Shown here one piece after another: positions 17,001-22,485 of a stretch of DNA of 22,485 nt (within the stretch, counting starts at the first letter, position 1; the number at the start of each line of letters is the position of its first letter). The position numbers and the translations under genes were made by a program. The stretch spans positions 1-22,485 of the forward strand of contig JBBQKJ010000048.1 in the NCBI GenBank assembly GCA_038326775.1, given 5' to 3'. This DNA comes from DYIU01 sp038326775. Lineage in GTDB: Bacteria; Actinomycetota; Geothermincolia; Fen-727; Anoxymicrobiaceae. The notes below the pieces were generated by a model, which worked only from the letters and a program-made list of their open reading frames with translations, was not told the DNA's origin and did not search any database.

Positions 17001-17320
17001 CCGGGCCGATCCTGACCGACGTACGCGGCGTAAACCGTGTTGCCGGAGCCGGTTGTCACCTGGGGACAAACCCCTGTTCCCGCGTCGAGCCTTACGGCCG
17101 AGCCCCAGGTGAGGCCTTTATTGGTTGAGCGGCGATAGTAGACCCCGCTGTTCCCGTAAACAAGATGCACACTGTTGCCCTTCACGGCCAAATCTACCGC
17201 GCCGGTGGCGGCGGTGACGGCCTTGTCGGATGTCCAGCCCGCCGGATAAGCGTGCGCGGTGCCCCCGAGGGCGAGGGTAAGGAGAACGAGCATTATCAGA
17301 AAGGTCAGCGGTTTTTTCAC
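14006..17320 (-). CDS. Large secreted repeat protein B (BNR-like, Ig-like, four C-terminal AEG repeats)
   Basis: A 1104-residue exported paralogue of the next gene downstream. The signal peptide covers residues 1-24 (KKPLTFLIM...GGTAHA) and the mature protein again starts YPAGWTSD. The propeller-like half has STNKGLTW (65-72) and SRNAGQTW (118-125). Middle modules follow with WNLTG, SDTAGNTKEIAS, DKLAPTCNIS, YRALDKSGN and DTRAPSCTV. Four repeats span 682-787, 788-897, 898-1002 and 1003-1104, ending PMYFNYGGVWTGGH. It starts with GTG at 17320, overlapping the upstream stop by one base (TAGTG). I see only a weak ribosome site, so translation is probably coupled. The stretch encoding the first middle module (about 15880-16450) is visibly less GC-rich than the rest. 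Role unknown; adhesion or polymer binding is a guess. Confidence 0.85.
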   Translation of the reverse strand: MKKPLTFLIMLVLLTLALGGTAHAYPAGWTSDKAVTAATGAVDLAVKGNSVHLVYGNSGVYYRRSTNKGLTWGSAVRLDAGTGVCPQVTTGSGNTVYAAYVGQDRPGALRNEVLVRRSRNAGQTWDTGYFAYAGSATDAVDEVALTHGSDSVSATWSLSFNASPTSIYWSQLGTGGDLAPGERQVWDTSTRSIDKPRIASDGSNVFVAYMGQGLTWDDWNVYCMRFNGTTAAHDLIASSGSHDMRDPDVSCQGSNLFNVVWTDSAGGIQQVCRKVWNGSSWGGRFVLYNASTQQPAARAMPYSPDNSVICLDSTGSFLKWAMFGSNADIVKGSKPKDWAADRAYGGDAVVASRCADGSVRVKRTDAIAPSSSGVTAQGNSSGGSTYVKANFGITFNAVTDDWNLTGIDPNSDAFSSGVTTIQMKFSDNPEGPWGDLPTDKGSTINNSPWSATVNTSEMGDGLGYIMGIISDTAGNTKEIASDSLVIDKLAPTCNISTNPAHDPGSWRTSPATVTITASDTNPDHVEYKVRRSDGSGSWVPYTAPFSAPEGRNTIFYRALDKSGNSSDPNASLAVWVDTRAPSCTVAFPTTQAYAPVDNTVVIVKGYVDDGAGEVALASIWIDGKRIYEVDGPESTKIGSPWDTAGKALGPHTIQVKGTDAAGRSARSELRTFQLVRNPAYDWYFAEGTTREGFDEYVCVLNPGDFDAAITFDLMLEAGQVITRSFSVTKKSRATYNVRDMVNGEHDVSIHLRAEGQPVVAERPIYFNYHGKWTGGHDAPGTNALSKQYYFAEGTTRQAGLGGPFEEWLCFQNPGDNAATVNVTYMLGTGRNVVKTYKVAPHSRYTADVNKDVGPDQDVSARVDSDQPIAAERPMYFNYRGEIDGGHIVSGARAPKKTWYFAEGNTRPGFTEYLTVQNPGDKPAALDITLYLEDFSEKVEHAVVPARTRATYNVADFVGTGHDVAVKISSDAPVVAERPMYFNYQGKWTGGHSNLGAAELGRRFFFAEGTTRAGFDEWVTVFSSSNGAVAYITLIYPDGARSEAMMYPVGMSHRTTININEAVGEQKDVSVEVTGDNDIVVERPMYFNYGGVWTGGHAASGFRAD
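14009..15277 (-). repeat. Four tandem protein-coding repeats at the C-terminus of protein B
   Basis: The units cover 14960-15277, 14630-14959, 14315-14629 and 14009-14314. All open with [WYF][YF]FAEG[TN]TR and end VERPMYFNY or a close variant, then WTGGH in units 1, 3 and 4 and IDGGH in unit 2. Unit 2 has a four-residue insertion after AEGTTR and the DVGPDQDVS string, matching unit 2 of protein A (DVGPGKDVS). Unit 1 of both has the MLE.G.VIT core. The order of units is thus shared between the paralogues. Confidence 0.83.
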
Positions 17321-18453
17321 TACTGCATCACCGTGACCATGATCGTGGCCGACGCGGACAGCCCGCCGGGGTCAGTCACGCTCACGGATATCGGGTAAGT
17401 CCCCGTGTTCTGAAAAGCGGTGTTCTTGCTGGTCCCGCCCCAGCTGCAGGAAAGAGAACCGCCGTCGGGGTCGGACGCGTTGGCGTGGTACGTTGCGGTC
17501 TCGCCGACGTGGACCAGCGTGGGCCCGCTGATGCTGACGCTCGGAGCGCGGTTGGCGGCAGGCGGCTGTGCCACCGGTGCCTCCTGCTTCTCTTTCTCGA
17601 CAACGAAAGACCGGGCGTCCGCCGGCGGTGGCTGCACGATTGCGCCCGGTACGCCAGCGGAAGGAGCCGCTGGCGGCGCGGACTGCTGGGCCGACGCGCT
17701 CGGCTGCAGGTAATCAAAGGGCTTGATCACCTGCCACGGGCCCCGGTTCTGGCGGCGAGAGGACTCGGCCTCGACCTTCCTTCCGCTCGACTGGATCCTG
17801 GTGCCCTTGTTGCCGGCCGCGAACGGGCCCCAGACGAACAACCACAGGCCGGATGCGATAAGCAGCAGGGCGACGGCGGCGTACCTGTACCTGCCTCGGT
17901 TCCCCGACGATGCGGTGAACGCTTTATCCTCCCGCGCGGACGCGGTCGGCTTCGACCTCTTGCCGGTGAGGGCCCGGCCGGCAGTCTCGGCGCCCACGGC
18001 ATCGGCCTCCGGGCTATCGGCAGGCTCGGACTCACCACCATCGGCCTCGACTCCGATGGGGCTTTCCAGCCGGGGCCGGCCCGAACTGCCGGAGGCCTTT
18101 GCTGCTCTTATTTCATCGCGGGGAGCTATCCTCAAAACGTTTCCCGCGTCAGCGGGCCCGCCCTTGAGATGCGAGAAGATGTATGGGATATCCTCGCCGA
18201 CCCTGCTCCGCGTCACGAACGTGTCAACACTCCAGGCAGTGCAATCCTCTTCTTCATTGTTCGTAAGCAGAACGGTGGCGCTCGGGGGCGCAAGCTGCGG
18301 ATCGTGCCTGAGATGCTTCAGGAACGCCTGTGCCTGGGGGGTGTCAGCATCGACGAAGTAATATTTAAAGTCCCGTTCCGCGACCAGGTACAAAGCCTGG
18401 TTAGTATCCTTTGCATGGCTCACTTCACCCTGCTTGCTGAGAGCCTTTATCAC
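17320..18453 (-). CDS. Receiver-like domain / transmembrane helix / PKD domain protein
   Basis: 377 residues from the GTG at 18453. Residues 1-100 look like a divergent response-regulator receiver domain. FKYYFVDADTP (29-39) matches the third strand with a phospho-acceptor-like Asp35 in a DxxTP setting, then SATVLLTN and VDTFVTRS follow, where the usual Lys of strand 5 is replaced. Residues 105-190 are a charged, disordered-looking linker. One membrane helix covers 191-212 (YAAVALLLIASGLWLFVWGPF). A Pro/Ala/Gln-rich stalk spans 250-300. Residues 302-377 form a PKD domain (NRAPSVSISGP, SDPDGGSLS, GTYPISVSVTDPGG). That puts the receiver inside and PKD outside. The receiver homology continues 13 codons upstream of the GTG, so the true start is probably at 18492. 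First gene of the operon; its stop overlaps protein B. Confidence 0.8.
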   Translation of the reverse strand: MIKALSKQGEVSHAKDTNQALYLVAERDFKYYFVDADTPQAQAFLKHLRHDPQLAPPSATVLLTNNEEEDCTAWSVDTFVTRSRVGEDIPYIFSHLKGGPADAGNVLRIAPRDEIRAAKASGSSGRPRLESPIGVEADGGESEPADSPEADAVGAETAGRALTGKRSKPTASAREDKAFTASSGNRGRYRYAAVALLLIASGLWLFVWGPFAAGNKGTRIQSSGRKVEAESSRRQNRGPWQVIKPFDYLQPSASAQQSAPPAAPSAGVPGAIVQPPPADARSFVVEKEKQEAPVAQPPAANRAPSVSISGPTLVHVGETATYHANASDPDGGSLSCSWGGTSKNTAFQNTGTYPISVSVTDPGGLSASATIMVTVMQ

Positions 18454-18492
18454 GGCTCGTGACTTGTTTGAATCAAGATAAAGAATCTCAAT
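18454..18492 (-). CDS. Likely N-terminal extension of the receiver/TM/PKD gene from an ATT codon
   Basis: Upstream of the GTG the frame stays open until a TAA. It encodes [I]EILYLDSNKSRA, which fits strand 1 of a receiver domain (pattern ILxxDxNxxR) and joins smoothly to the rest. No ATG, GTG or TTG exists in this stretch. The codon at the expected first position is ATT (18492-18490), with GGAG about twelve bases upstream. Either a rare ATT start is used or the codon was ATG and has mutated. Positions 18493-18631 hold no gene: a 7-bp inverted repeat (TCTGGCT 18551-18557 / AGCCAGA 18577-18583) and, presumably, the operon promoter and the element's attachment site. Confidence 0.55.
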
Positions 18493-18631
18493 GTTGCAGG
18501 TTTACTCCAGACCGGCTAACCACCAAGAAACCCTTATATGAAGCGATATATCTGGCTATTCATGTCGGCTGACAAAAGCCAGAATTGAAAACCGTTACCT
18601 AATCACACAAGATTTGGAACGCGGGGATGGT

Positions 18632-19744
18632 TTATCGTTCCTGCTTTGGGAGGAGGGCGATCTTACCTTCTGGATTAGAGAACAGTGCATCGGCGCGGTT
18701 CATTGCAGGCTGTATACTCTCTTGCAGCAGGTGTCCGTACACGTCCAGCGTCATCGTCGCGGAACTGTGGCCGAGCTGCATCTGCACCGCCTTGATGCTT
18801 GCGCCGCTTGCCAGCAACGTGGAGGCAAAGGTGTGGCGCAGGCTATGAATGGTTACACGCTTCAATCCTGCACCGTCCAAAGCCCTGTGGAACTTCCGCC
18901 TGACGGTTGCAGGATCGAGTGGACGCGTTCCGTCGGATGAGAACAGCAGCGCATCGGGATTCGGCCTCCCCTGGCGCTCGTAATTTTCGCGAAGGATGCC
19001 CTCGAGCGTCGGCAAGATGGACACCGCCCGTCGAGAACTCGAAGATTTAGGCTCGGTCATACCGCCCTGGGGTGAATAAGACCGCTCGACGATGATTGCC
19101 CTGTCCTTGAAACTGACGTGCCTCCAGGCTAGCGCGAGGCCTTCCCCACGTCGCAGGCCGGAAAGTCCCAGGGTCGCGAACAGAGTCCGCTCTGGTTCCT
19201 CGGCTTCCTCCACCAATGCCATGACCTCGGAGGGCGCGAGGTATGACAGTTCTTCTCGATTGACACGCGGCAAGTCTATATCCCTACAAGGGTAAGACTT
19301 CATCAAGCCCCGGTTATACGCCGTGCGTAGGCAGGCACGAAGGTATCGATAGCAAACCCACACCGTCGCGGGCGAGAGGTCTTTATCGGCCATGTGGTTC
19401 ACCCAATCCTGCACCTTGTCGGCGTCGATCTCGGACATTAACCGCTTGCCTAAAAACGGCGTTATGTGGTTGCGGAAGTTATGCTCATAACCCAAATAGC
19501 TGGTCACCTTAAGCGACTTTTGCTTGCCCCTAAGCCAACGCTCCGAGTACGCGGCAAAGGTTGCGTCGTCCCTGCCGTAGGTTCCCTCCGCGACCTCCGA
19601 TTCCCGCCGACGGAGCAATGCATCGGCGTCCTTGCGCCGCTTGCCTGCCGCCTCCCACTTCCACCGGCCCGCCTGGTCCTTGAACCTGATGTAGTACCGT
19701 GCCGGTTTGTCCTCGCTGTACTGCCGCTTGACGATGTTCCCCAT
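18632..19744 (-). CDS. Tyrosine recombinase (phage/ICE-type integrase)
   Basis: A 370-residue site-specific recombinase that would integrate and excise a mobile element. An N-terminal AP2/Arm-type DNA-binding part (GNIVKRQYSEDKPARYYIRF) precedes a SAM-like core-binding domain (about 60-160, YSERWLRGK to YNRGL). The catalytic domain shows all key residues: R198 in GLRRGEGL, K233 in the beta-hairpin, H300 and R303 in HSLRHTFAS, H326 in LGHSS, and the nucleophile Y336 in DVYGHL. It looks intact and active. I chose the ATG at 19744, six bases after an AAGGG ribosome site; the frame is open further upstream, but that part overlaps the preceding gene. With the conjugation genes to the right it probably marks one end of an integrative element. 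Confidence 0.95.
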   Translation of the reverse strand: MGNIVKRQYSEDKPARYYIRFKDQAGRWKWEAAGKRRKDADALLRRRESEVAEGTYGRDDATFAAYSERWLRGKQKSLKVTSYLGYEHNFRNHITPFLGKRLMSEIDADKVQDWVNHMADKDLSPATVWVCYRYLRACLRTAYNRGLMKSYPCRDIDLPRVNREELSYLAPSEVMALVEEAEEPERTLFATLGLSGLRRGEGLALAWRHVSFKDRAIIVERSYSPQGGMTEPKSSSSRRAVSILPTLEGILRENYERQGRPNPDALLFSSDGTRPLDPATVRRKFHRALDGAGLKRVTIHSLRHTFASTLLASGASIKAVQMQLGHSSATMTLDVYGHLLQESIQPAMNRADALFSNPEGKIALLPKQER

Positions 19745-19746
19745 AG

Positions 19747-19956
19747 CTAACCCTTCCCCTTCGTTGCCGTCTTCTTCCCTGTCTTGTTCATGCCTCGATT
19801 CGCATCTGCGACCTGCTCCCTGCATCGCGGGTTGCAATACTTTGTTCCAGGGTCTTTTGTCCTGCGAAATTCACGATGGCATTTCTCATTCTCATACGTT
19901 CTCCAATCGACGCCCTCAATCATGTCCTTTGCCAACAACCCATATAGCGTTTCCAT
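19747..19956 (-). CDS. Small zinc-finger-like protein upstream of the integrase
   Basis: 69 residues from the ATG at 19956, ending two bases before the integrase start, so the two genes are almost surely co-transcribed. The middle reads KCHREFRRTKDPGTKYCNPRCREQ. This is like the YCSxxCR half of small treble-clef or zinc-ribbon proteins, with a single Cys where the first pair is expected (ENEKC). The C-terminus is strongly basic (MNKTGKKTATKGKG). It may be a DNA-binding helper such as an excision factor or regulator. That is inferred from position and charge; I know no named family for it. A ribosome site is not obvious. Confidence 0.6.
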   Translation of the reverse strand: METLYGLLAKDMIEGVDWRTYENEKCHREFRRTKDPGTKYCNPRCREQVADANRGMNKTGKKTATKGKG

Positions 19957-20034
19957 CTTGCAGTTCCGCCAAGTAATAACATGTGATTGACCAGCTTCCC
20001 TGGAAGTTCATCCCCAATTCTTCAAAACGATTAG

Positions 20035-20457
20035 CCCTTCGCTCAGTAGACCACAATATCATGTCGCACCCACCTGCCAGCCCGCAGGCAGGAGGTTGGT
20101 CGTAATGAGAGACGGCGGGTACAAGAGGATAGACAACATCTTCGAGGTTCTGGACAGGTTTCCCACCGAGGAAGCCTGCCGCTCCTACCTCTCCGAGTTC
20201 TGCCGGCGCTTCTCCAGGCGCACGTTCACAGACGAGATCTTCGACCGGCTCCTCAGGTCCTGCATCCAGGCCGAGCCCCTCACCTTACGTGCGATCGTGG
20301 CGGCCTGAGAGGGGACCGGCTACCATACGTCTCCTGCAAAGAGACCCGGCCTGCCGCTTAGCGTTACCCAGTGTGTTCATTTGCAACCTTCGCTCTCTAA
20401 TCGGTCAAATCTTCTCTTTGGCGATTCGCAACATGTTGTACTATCCTGAGCGAAGGG
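20035..20457. mobile_element. Decayed 423-bp insertion element with inverted ends (MITE-like, IS1595-like)
   Basis: CCCTTCGCTCAG (20035-20046) and its exact complement CTGAGCGAAGGG (20446-20457) form 12-bp ends. Similarity continues inwards in a gapped way (CATGTCGC on the left, CATGTTGC read from the right). The 8 bases outside the left end (ACGATTAG) and the right end (ACTAATAG) agree at six positions, consistent with an old 8-bp target duplication, the size IS1595-family elements make. Inside are a shortened transposase and about 140 bases of non-coding sequence to its right in which I see no gene. A hairpin (CCTGCC 20073-20078 / GGCAGG 20087-20092) overlaps the ribosome site of the remnant. 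Confidence 0.6.
20105..20308 (+). pseudogene. Internally deleted IS1595/ISXO2-like transposase remnant
   Basis: 67 residues from ATG 20105, with GGAGG nine bases upstream. The first part (IDNIFEVLDRFPTEEACRSYL) matches the start of IS1595-family transposases, where a zinc ribbon should follow. The second part (YLSEFCRRFSRR then FDRLLRSCIQA, ending LTLRAIVAA) matches the extreme C-terminus of the same family, where YLxEFxxRFNRR is typical. The zinc ribbon and the whole catalytic DD[E/N] core between them are missing, yet the frame is kept. The junction lies at or near the YL shared by both parts. It cannot be an active transposase. A TTG at 20096 could extend it by three residues. Confidence 0.65.
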
Positions 20458-20487
20458 ACTAATAGTTTTCTATACATCCAAGTATCG

Positions 20488-21912
20488 CTATATGCTGTTC
20501 AGGACCCCGATGCAGTTGGGGGGATATACCGGGTTCGGGTTGTACTTGCTGAATATGGCGAAGGCGTTGCGCCCGAAACCGTAGCCCGCGATCGTCTGGT
20601 AGTACCGCTCCACGGCCTCCCGATAACTGCCGAAGGTGTACTGGCCGAGGCCGAACGGGTTGAACGGATGGAAGTTGGCCCTGCCACCCGAGGACTCCAC
20701 GAACGCGGCGACAAGGGACATGCGCCAGTCCATGCCGTAGCGGTTGGCGCACTCCACGTTGAGGGAGGCCAGAGCTACGAGCCCCGGGTCGAAATTGTAA
20801 CGCCGCATGAAGTTGGTGGCGCGTTCTGCGGGGTCGCCCTGGACGGACTGGGCCTCCCATTGCTTCAGTACAGGGTATGGGTTTACCGGGGACCCGCCGC
20901 CGGGATGCACTTGAAAATGTATGTGGGGTGCTCCTCCACTGGCGTTGCCGGTATCTCCGACATAGCCGATCACCTGCCCCGCGTTTACCCAGGCGCCGCT
21001 GGCAACGGCGTAACCGCTCATGTGCATGTACTTGTAAGTCGCTCCGTTCTGGTCGTTCGTGCGAAGGTTGATCATGTGCCCGCCGAGCCGGTCCTCAGAG
21101 GTAGTCAGGAAACCGCTGTAACAGGCGATGGCAGGCGTCCCCATGGGTGCGAAAATGTCGCATCCCTTGTGTGTTCTGCCACCGGACCGCGGGTCTCCCC
21201 AGTCGTTTGAGTATTGGAAGACCTTCTGTCTGATAGGGAAGCAGTGGCCGTCGTCGGTGAAGGACATGCCCTCATCGGGGTAGATGACGGTGATGGGCAT
21301 CAATGTCCCGGAGTTCCAGGGGCTCCCGCCCGGATCGCTATAAGCCCTGGCCTGGGGGCACACTGTTTTAAGCTCCGAGAAGAACTTTGAGGCTTGAACG
21401 CTGCCGCTCATGGCGAGGTCGAGACGCCTGGGGTCGGTCACGCAGGTGGCGAAATGGTCGTGGATCTCCGCCTGGCTGTTGTAGGCCGGGATCATGAGCT
21501 TGATCTGGTCCTTCATGGACCAGGGCAGGACCGGGTTGTGCTGGTCCTGCACCGTTGCCACTACCCCCTGTATGACACGTCCGTCCGGGGTCCTGGCGAA
21601 CAGGTTTCGCTCGGGCGGCACGTTGGGATCGCGCCAGTAGCGGGTCCCATCGGCGCAGGTGTCGTTGCCTCCGAGCGGGTCCTCATCTGAGTCCGGGAAG
21701 TAGGTCGTCACGACGAAATCCATCACCACGGCGTTGCCCATCAGGGAAGGGTCGAGCGGGGCGTCGGGGTCGAACATCTCGGCGGTGAAGGTGCTCTCGT
21801 CGACCCCCTCGCGAGCTTTCGTTGCGAAGTTCAGTCCCGCGAGAATGGTCATGAAACCTATCAGCGCAGCGACCACGAATGCTATTAGCGCGAGCGCGAC
21901 CACCTTAACCAT
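20488..21912 (-). CDS. Two-domain peptidoglycan hydrolase (M23 endopeptidase + lysozyme-like), conjugation-associated
   Basis: 474 residues with an N-terminal membrane helix (about 4-27), so the rest acts outside the membrane. Residues 225-345 form an M23/LytM zinc endopeptidase: GGRTHKGCDIFAP (H248, D252), YMHMSG (H297) and the PHIHFQVHP motif (H330, H332). Residues 375-474 resemble a lysozyme-like glycosidase. MSLVAAFVESSGG has Glu406 as the likely catalytic acid, followed by FNPFGLGQYTFGSY. Such two-domain enzymes (like CwlT of ICEBs1 or Orf14 of Tn916, in the reverse domain order) open the wall for a conjugation channel. Residues 40-220 are unassigned. Its ATG at 21912 overlaps the ATPase stop by eight bases. 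Confidence 0.88.
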   Translation of the reverse strand: MVKVVALALIAFVVAALIGFMTILAGLNFATKAREGVDESTFTAEMFDPDAPLDPSLMGNAVVMDFVVTTYFPDSDEDPLGGNDTCADGTRYWRDPNVPPERNLFARTPDGRVIQGVVATVQDQHNPVLPWSMKDQIKLMIPAYNSQAEIHDHFATCVTDPRRLDLAMSGSVQASKFFSELKTVCPQARAYSDPGGSPWNSGTLMPITVIYPDEGMSFTDDGHCFPIRQKVFQYSNDWGDPRSGGRTHKGCDIFAPMGTPAIACYSGFLTTSEDRLGGHMINLRTNDQNGATYKYMHMSGYAVASGAWVNAGQVIGYVGDTGNASGGAPHIHFQVHPGGGSPVNPYPVLKQWEAQSVQGDPAERATNFMRRYNFDPGLVALASLNVECANRYGMDWRMSLVAAFVESSGGRANFHPFNPFGLGQYTFGSYREAVERYYQTIAGYGFGRNAFAIFSKYNPNPVYPPNCIGVLNSI

Positions 21913-22485
21913 CGGCCGAGCTCTTTGAGTAGACCAGGGCCGGGGAAGTCGAGAGGAAGCTCTCGAACTCTGGGGCTGAGATCACGCGCAGGCTTACGTG
22001 CGAGTTCTCGGCGTATAGCAGCCCCTCGCCGGGAGAGCCCCCCAGTATAGCCATCTGCTCGCCGTCGGTGAGGTCGAAGGCCCGCGACAGCGCGTCGATG
22101 GCGCTCGGCTCCTGGGAGAACAGGAGTTTGGTCGCCGAGTTGGTGAGGACGGTCTTCATGACGTCGCTGTTGAGCAGTGTTTCTACCTCGTGGTCGTTGA
22201 GCGAGAAACCCGCCCAGTGCTTGCGGGAGCGTTTGTAGGCGGCGGCGAACCAGTCCCCCGCGCTCTTGAGCAGGCACCAGGCTTCATCGACGTAGATGAG
22301 CCTGGGCTTGGGGTTGGAGAATATGTTGCGCCACAGCCAGCTCAACACAACCTGCATGGCGATCGGCCGTAGGTCCTCGTCCATCTCGCTTATGTCGAAA
22401 ACGAGGTAGTCGCTGGAAAGGTCCACGTCGGTGGGCTGGGAGAATATGTGGCGGAATGATCCCTGGTGCCACGGGTATAGGGCTT
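21905..22485 (-). CDS. VirB4/TraC-type conjugation ATPase, C-terminal 193 residues
   Basis: The frame enters from the right edge, so the start and the Walker A motif are outside the window. Visible is the ending of a type IV secretion ATPase: DYLVFDISEM, a hydrophobic helix with W-R-N-I-F, the Walker B strand RLIYVDEAW, then KHWAGFSLNDHEVETLL, LTNSATKLLFSQEP, LTDGEQMAIL, the GGSPGEGLLY stretch and HVSLRVISAPEFESFLST. These are the conserved C-terminal blocks of VirB4, TraC and TrsE proteins, which power pilus or channel assembly at the inner membrane. A GTG at 22426 is internal, not the start. Its stop overlaps the next gene, the wall hydrolase. Confidence 0.92.
   Translation of the reverse strand, partial: ALYPWHQGSFRHIFSQPTDVDLSSDYLVFDISEMDEDLRPIAMQVVLSWLWRNIFSNPKPRLIYVDEAWCLLKSAGDWFAAAYKRSRKHWAGFSLNDHEVETLLNSDVMKTVLTNSATKLLFSQEPSAIDALSRAFDLTDGEQMAILGGSPGEGLLYAENSHVSLRVISAPEFESFLSTSPALVYSKSSADG

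Noticed and set aside
18545..18575. Promoter for the large operon (TTGTCA at 18575-18570 and TATATC at 18550-18545, minus strand)
   Set aside because: Spacing is 19 bases and the -10 matches only four of six, so I did not list it. A promoter must exist nearby but cannot be fixed by eye.
18493..18631. Possible tRNA gene as attachment site beside the integrase
   Set aside because: I found no cloverleaf or GTTCRANNC-type T-loop sequence. The 7-bp inverted repeat here has a 19-base loop and no acceptor-like partner.

Overview
This window comes from a GC-rich bacterium, very probably a deep-branching, anaerobic member of the Actinobacteriota such as Geothermincolia or a relative of Coriobacteriia. 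That placement is an inference. It rests on GC-rich codon use, frequent GTG and TTG starts, an MEP-pathway IspH, a cysteine-rich ferredoxin-type protein, and large secreted proteins ending in repeats that begin [WYF]-x-F-A-E-G-[TN]-T, a pattern I associate with such lineages. No rRNA, tRNA or CRISPR array is visible.

Left part (1-9700), housekeeping and metabolism. On the minus strand are a UbiA-type membrane prenyltransferase, a family III CoA-transferase/alpha-methylacyl-CoA racemase and the start of an unrecognised protein. Divergent from UbiA are ispH and, overlapping it by ATGA, an EamA/DMT-type transporter. IspH makes the isoprenoid precursors a UbiA enzyme would use. Convergent with these is a ferredoxin-type protein with two C-terminal 4Fe-4S motifs and two extra cysteine clusters. 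Then follow, on the minus strand, a lipoprotein and an MmgE/PrpD-family protein, and on the plus strand a membrane-anchored zinc metallopeptidase with HEVTH and a downstream EGDA.

Middle (9700-18500). A MazF-type toxin with a ribbon-helix-helix antitoxin has a 41-bp near-perfect palindrome over its promoter. Next is a three-gene minus-strand operon reading from about 18490 down to 10437. It encodes a receiver-like domain/transmembrane/PKD protein, then two paralogous secreted proteins of 1104 and 1180 residues. Each of these has a signal peptide, a BNR-like N-terminal half, Ig/OmpL47-like middle domains and four C-terminal repeats of about 105-113 residues. This operon is the best candidate here for an undescribed cell-surface system.

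Right part (18500-22485), mobile DNA. A tyrosine recombinase follows a small zinc-finger-like gene. Then comes a roughly 423-bp decayed insertion element with 12-bp inverted ends, carrying an internally deleted IS1595-like transposase. Beyond it are a two-domain peptidoglycan hydrolase (M23 plus lysozyme-like) and the C-terminal part of a VirB4/TraC-type conjugation ATPase. I read this as one end of an integrative conjugative element that continues off the right edge.
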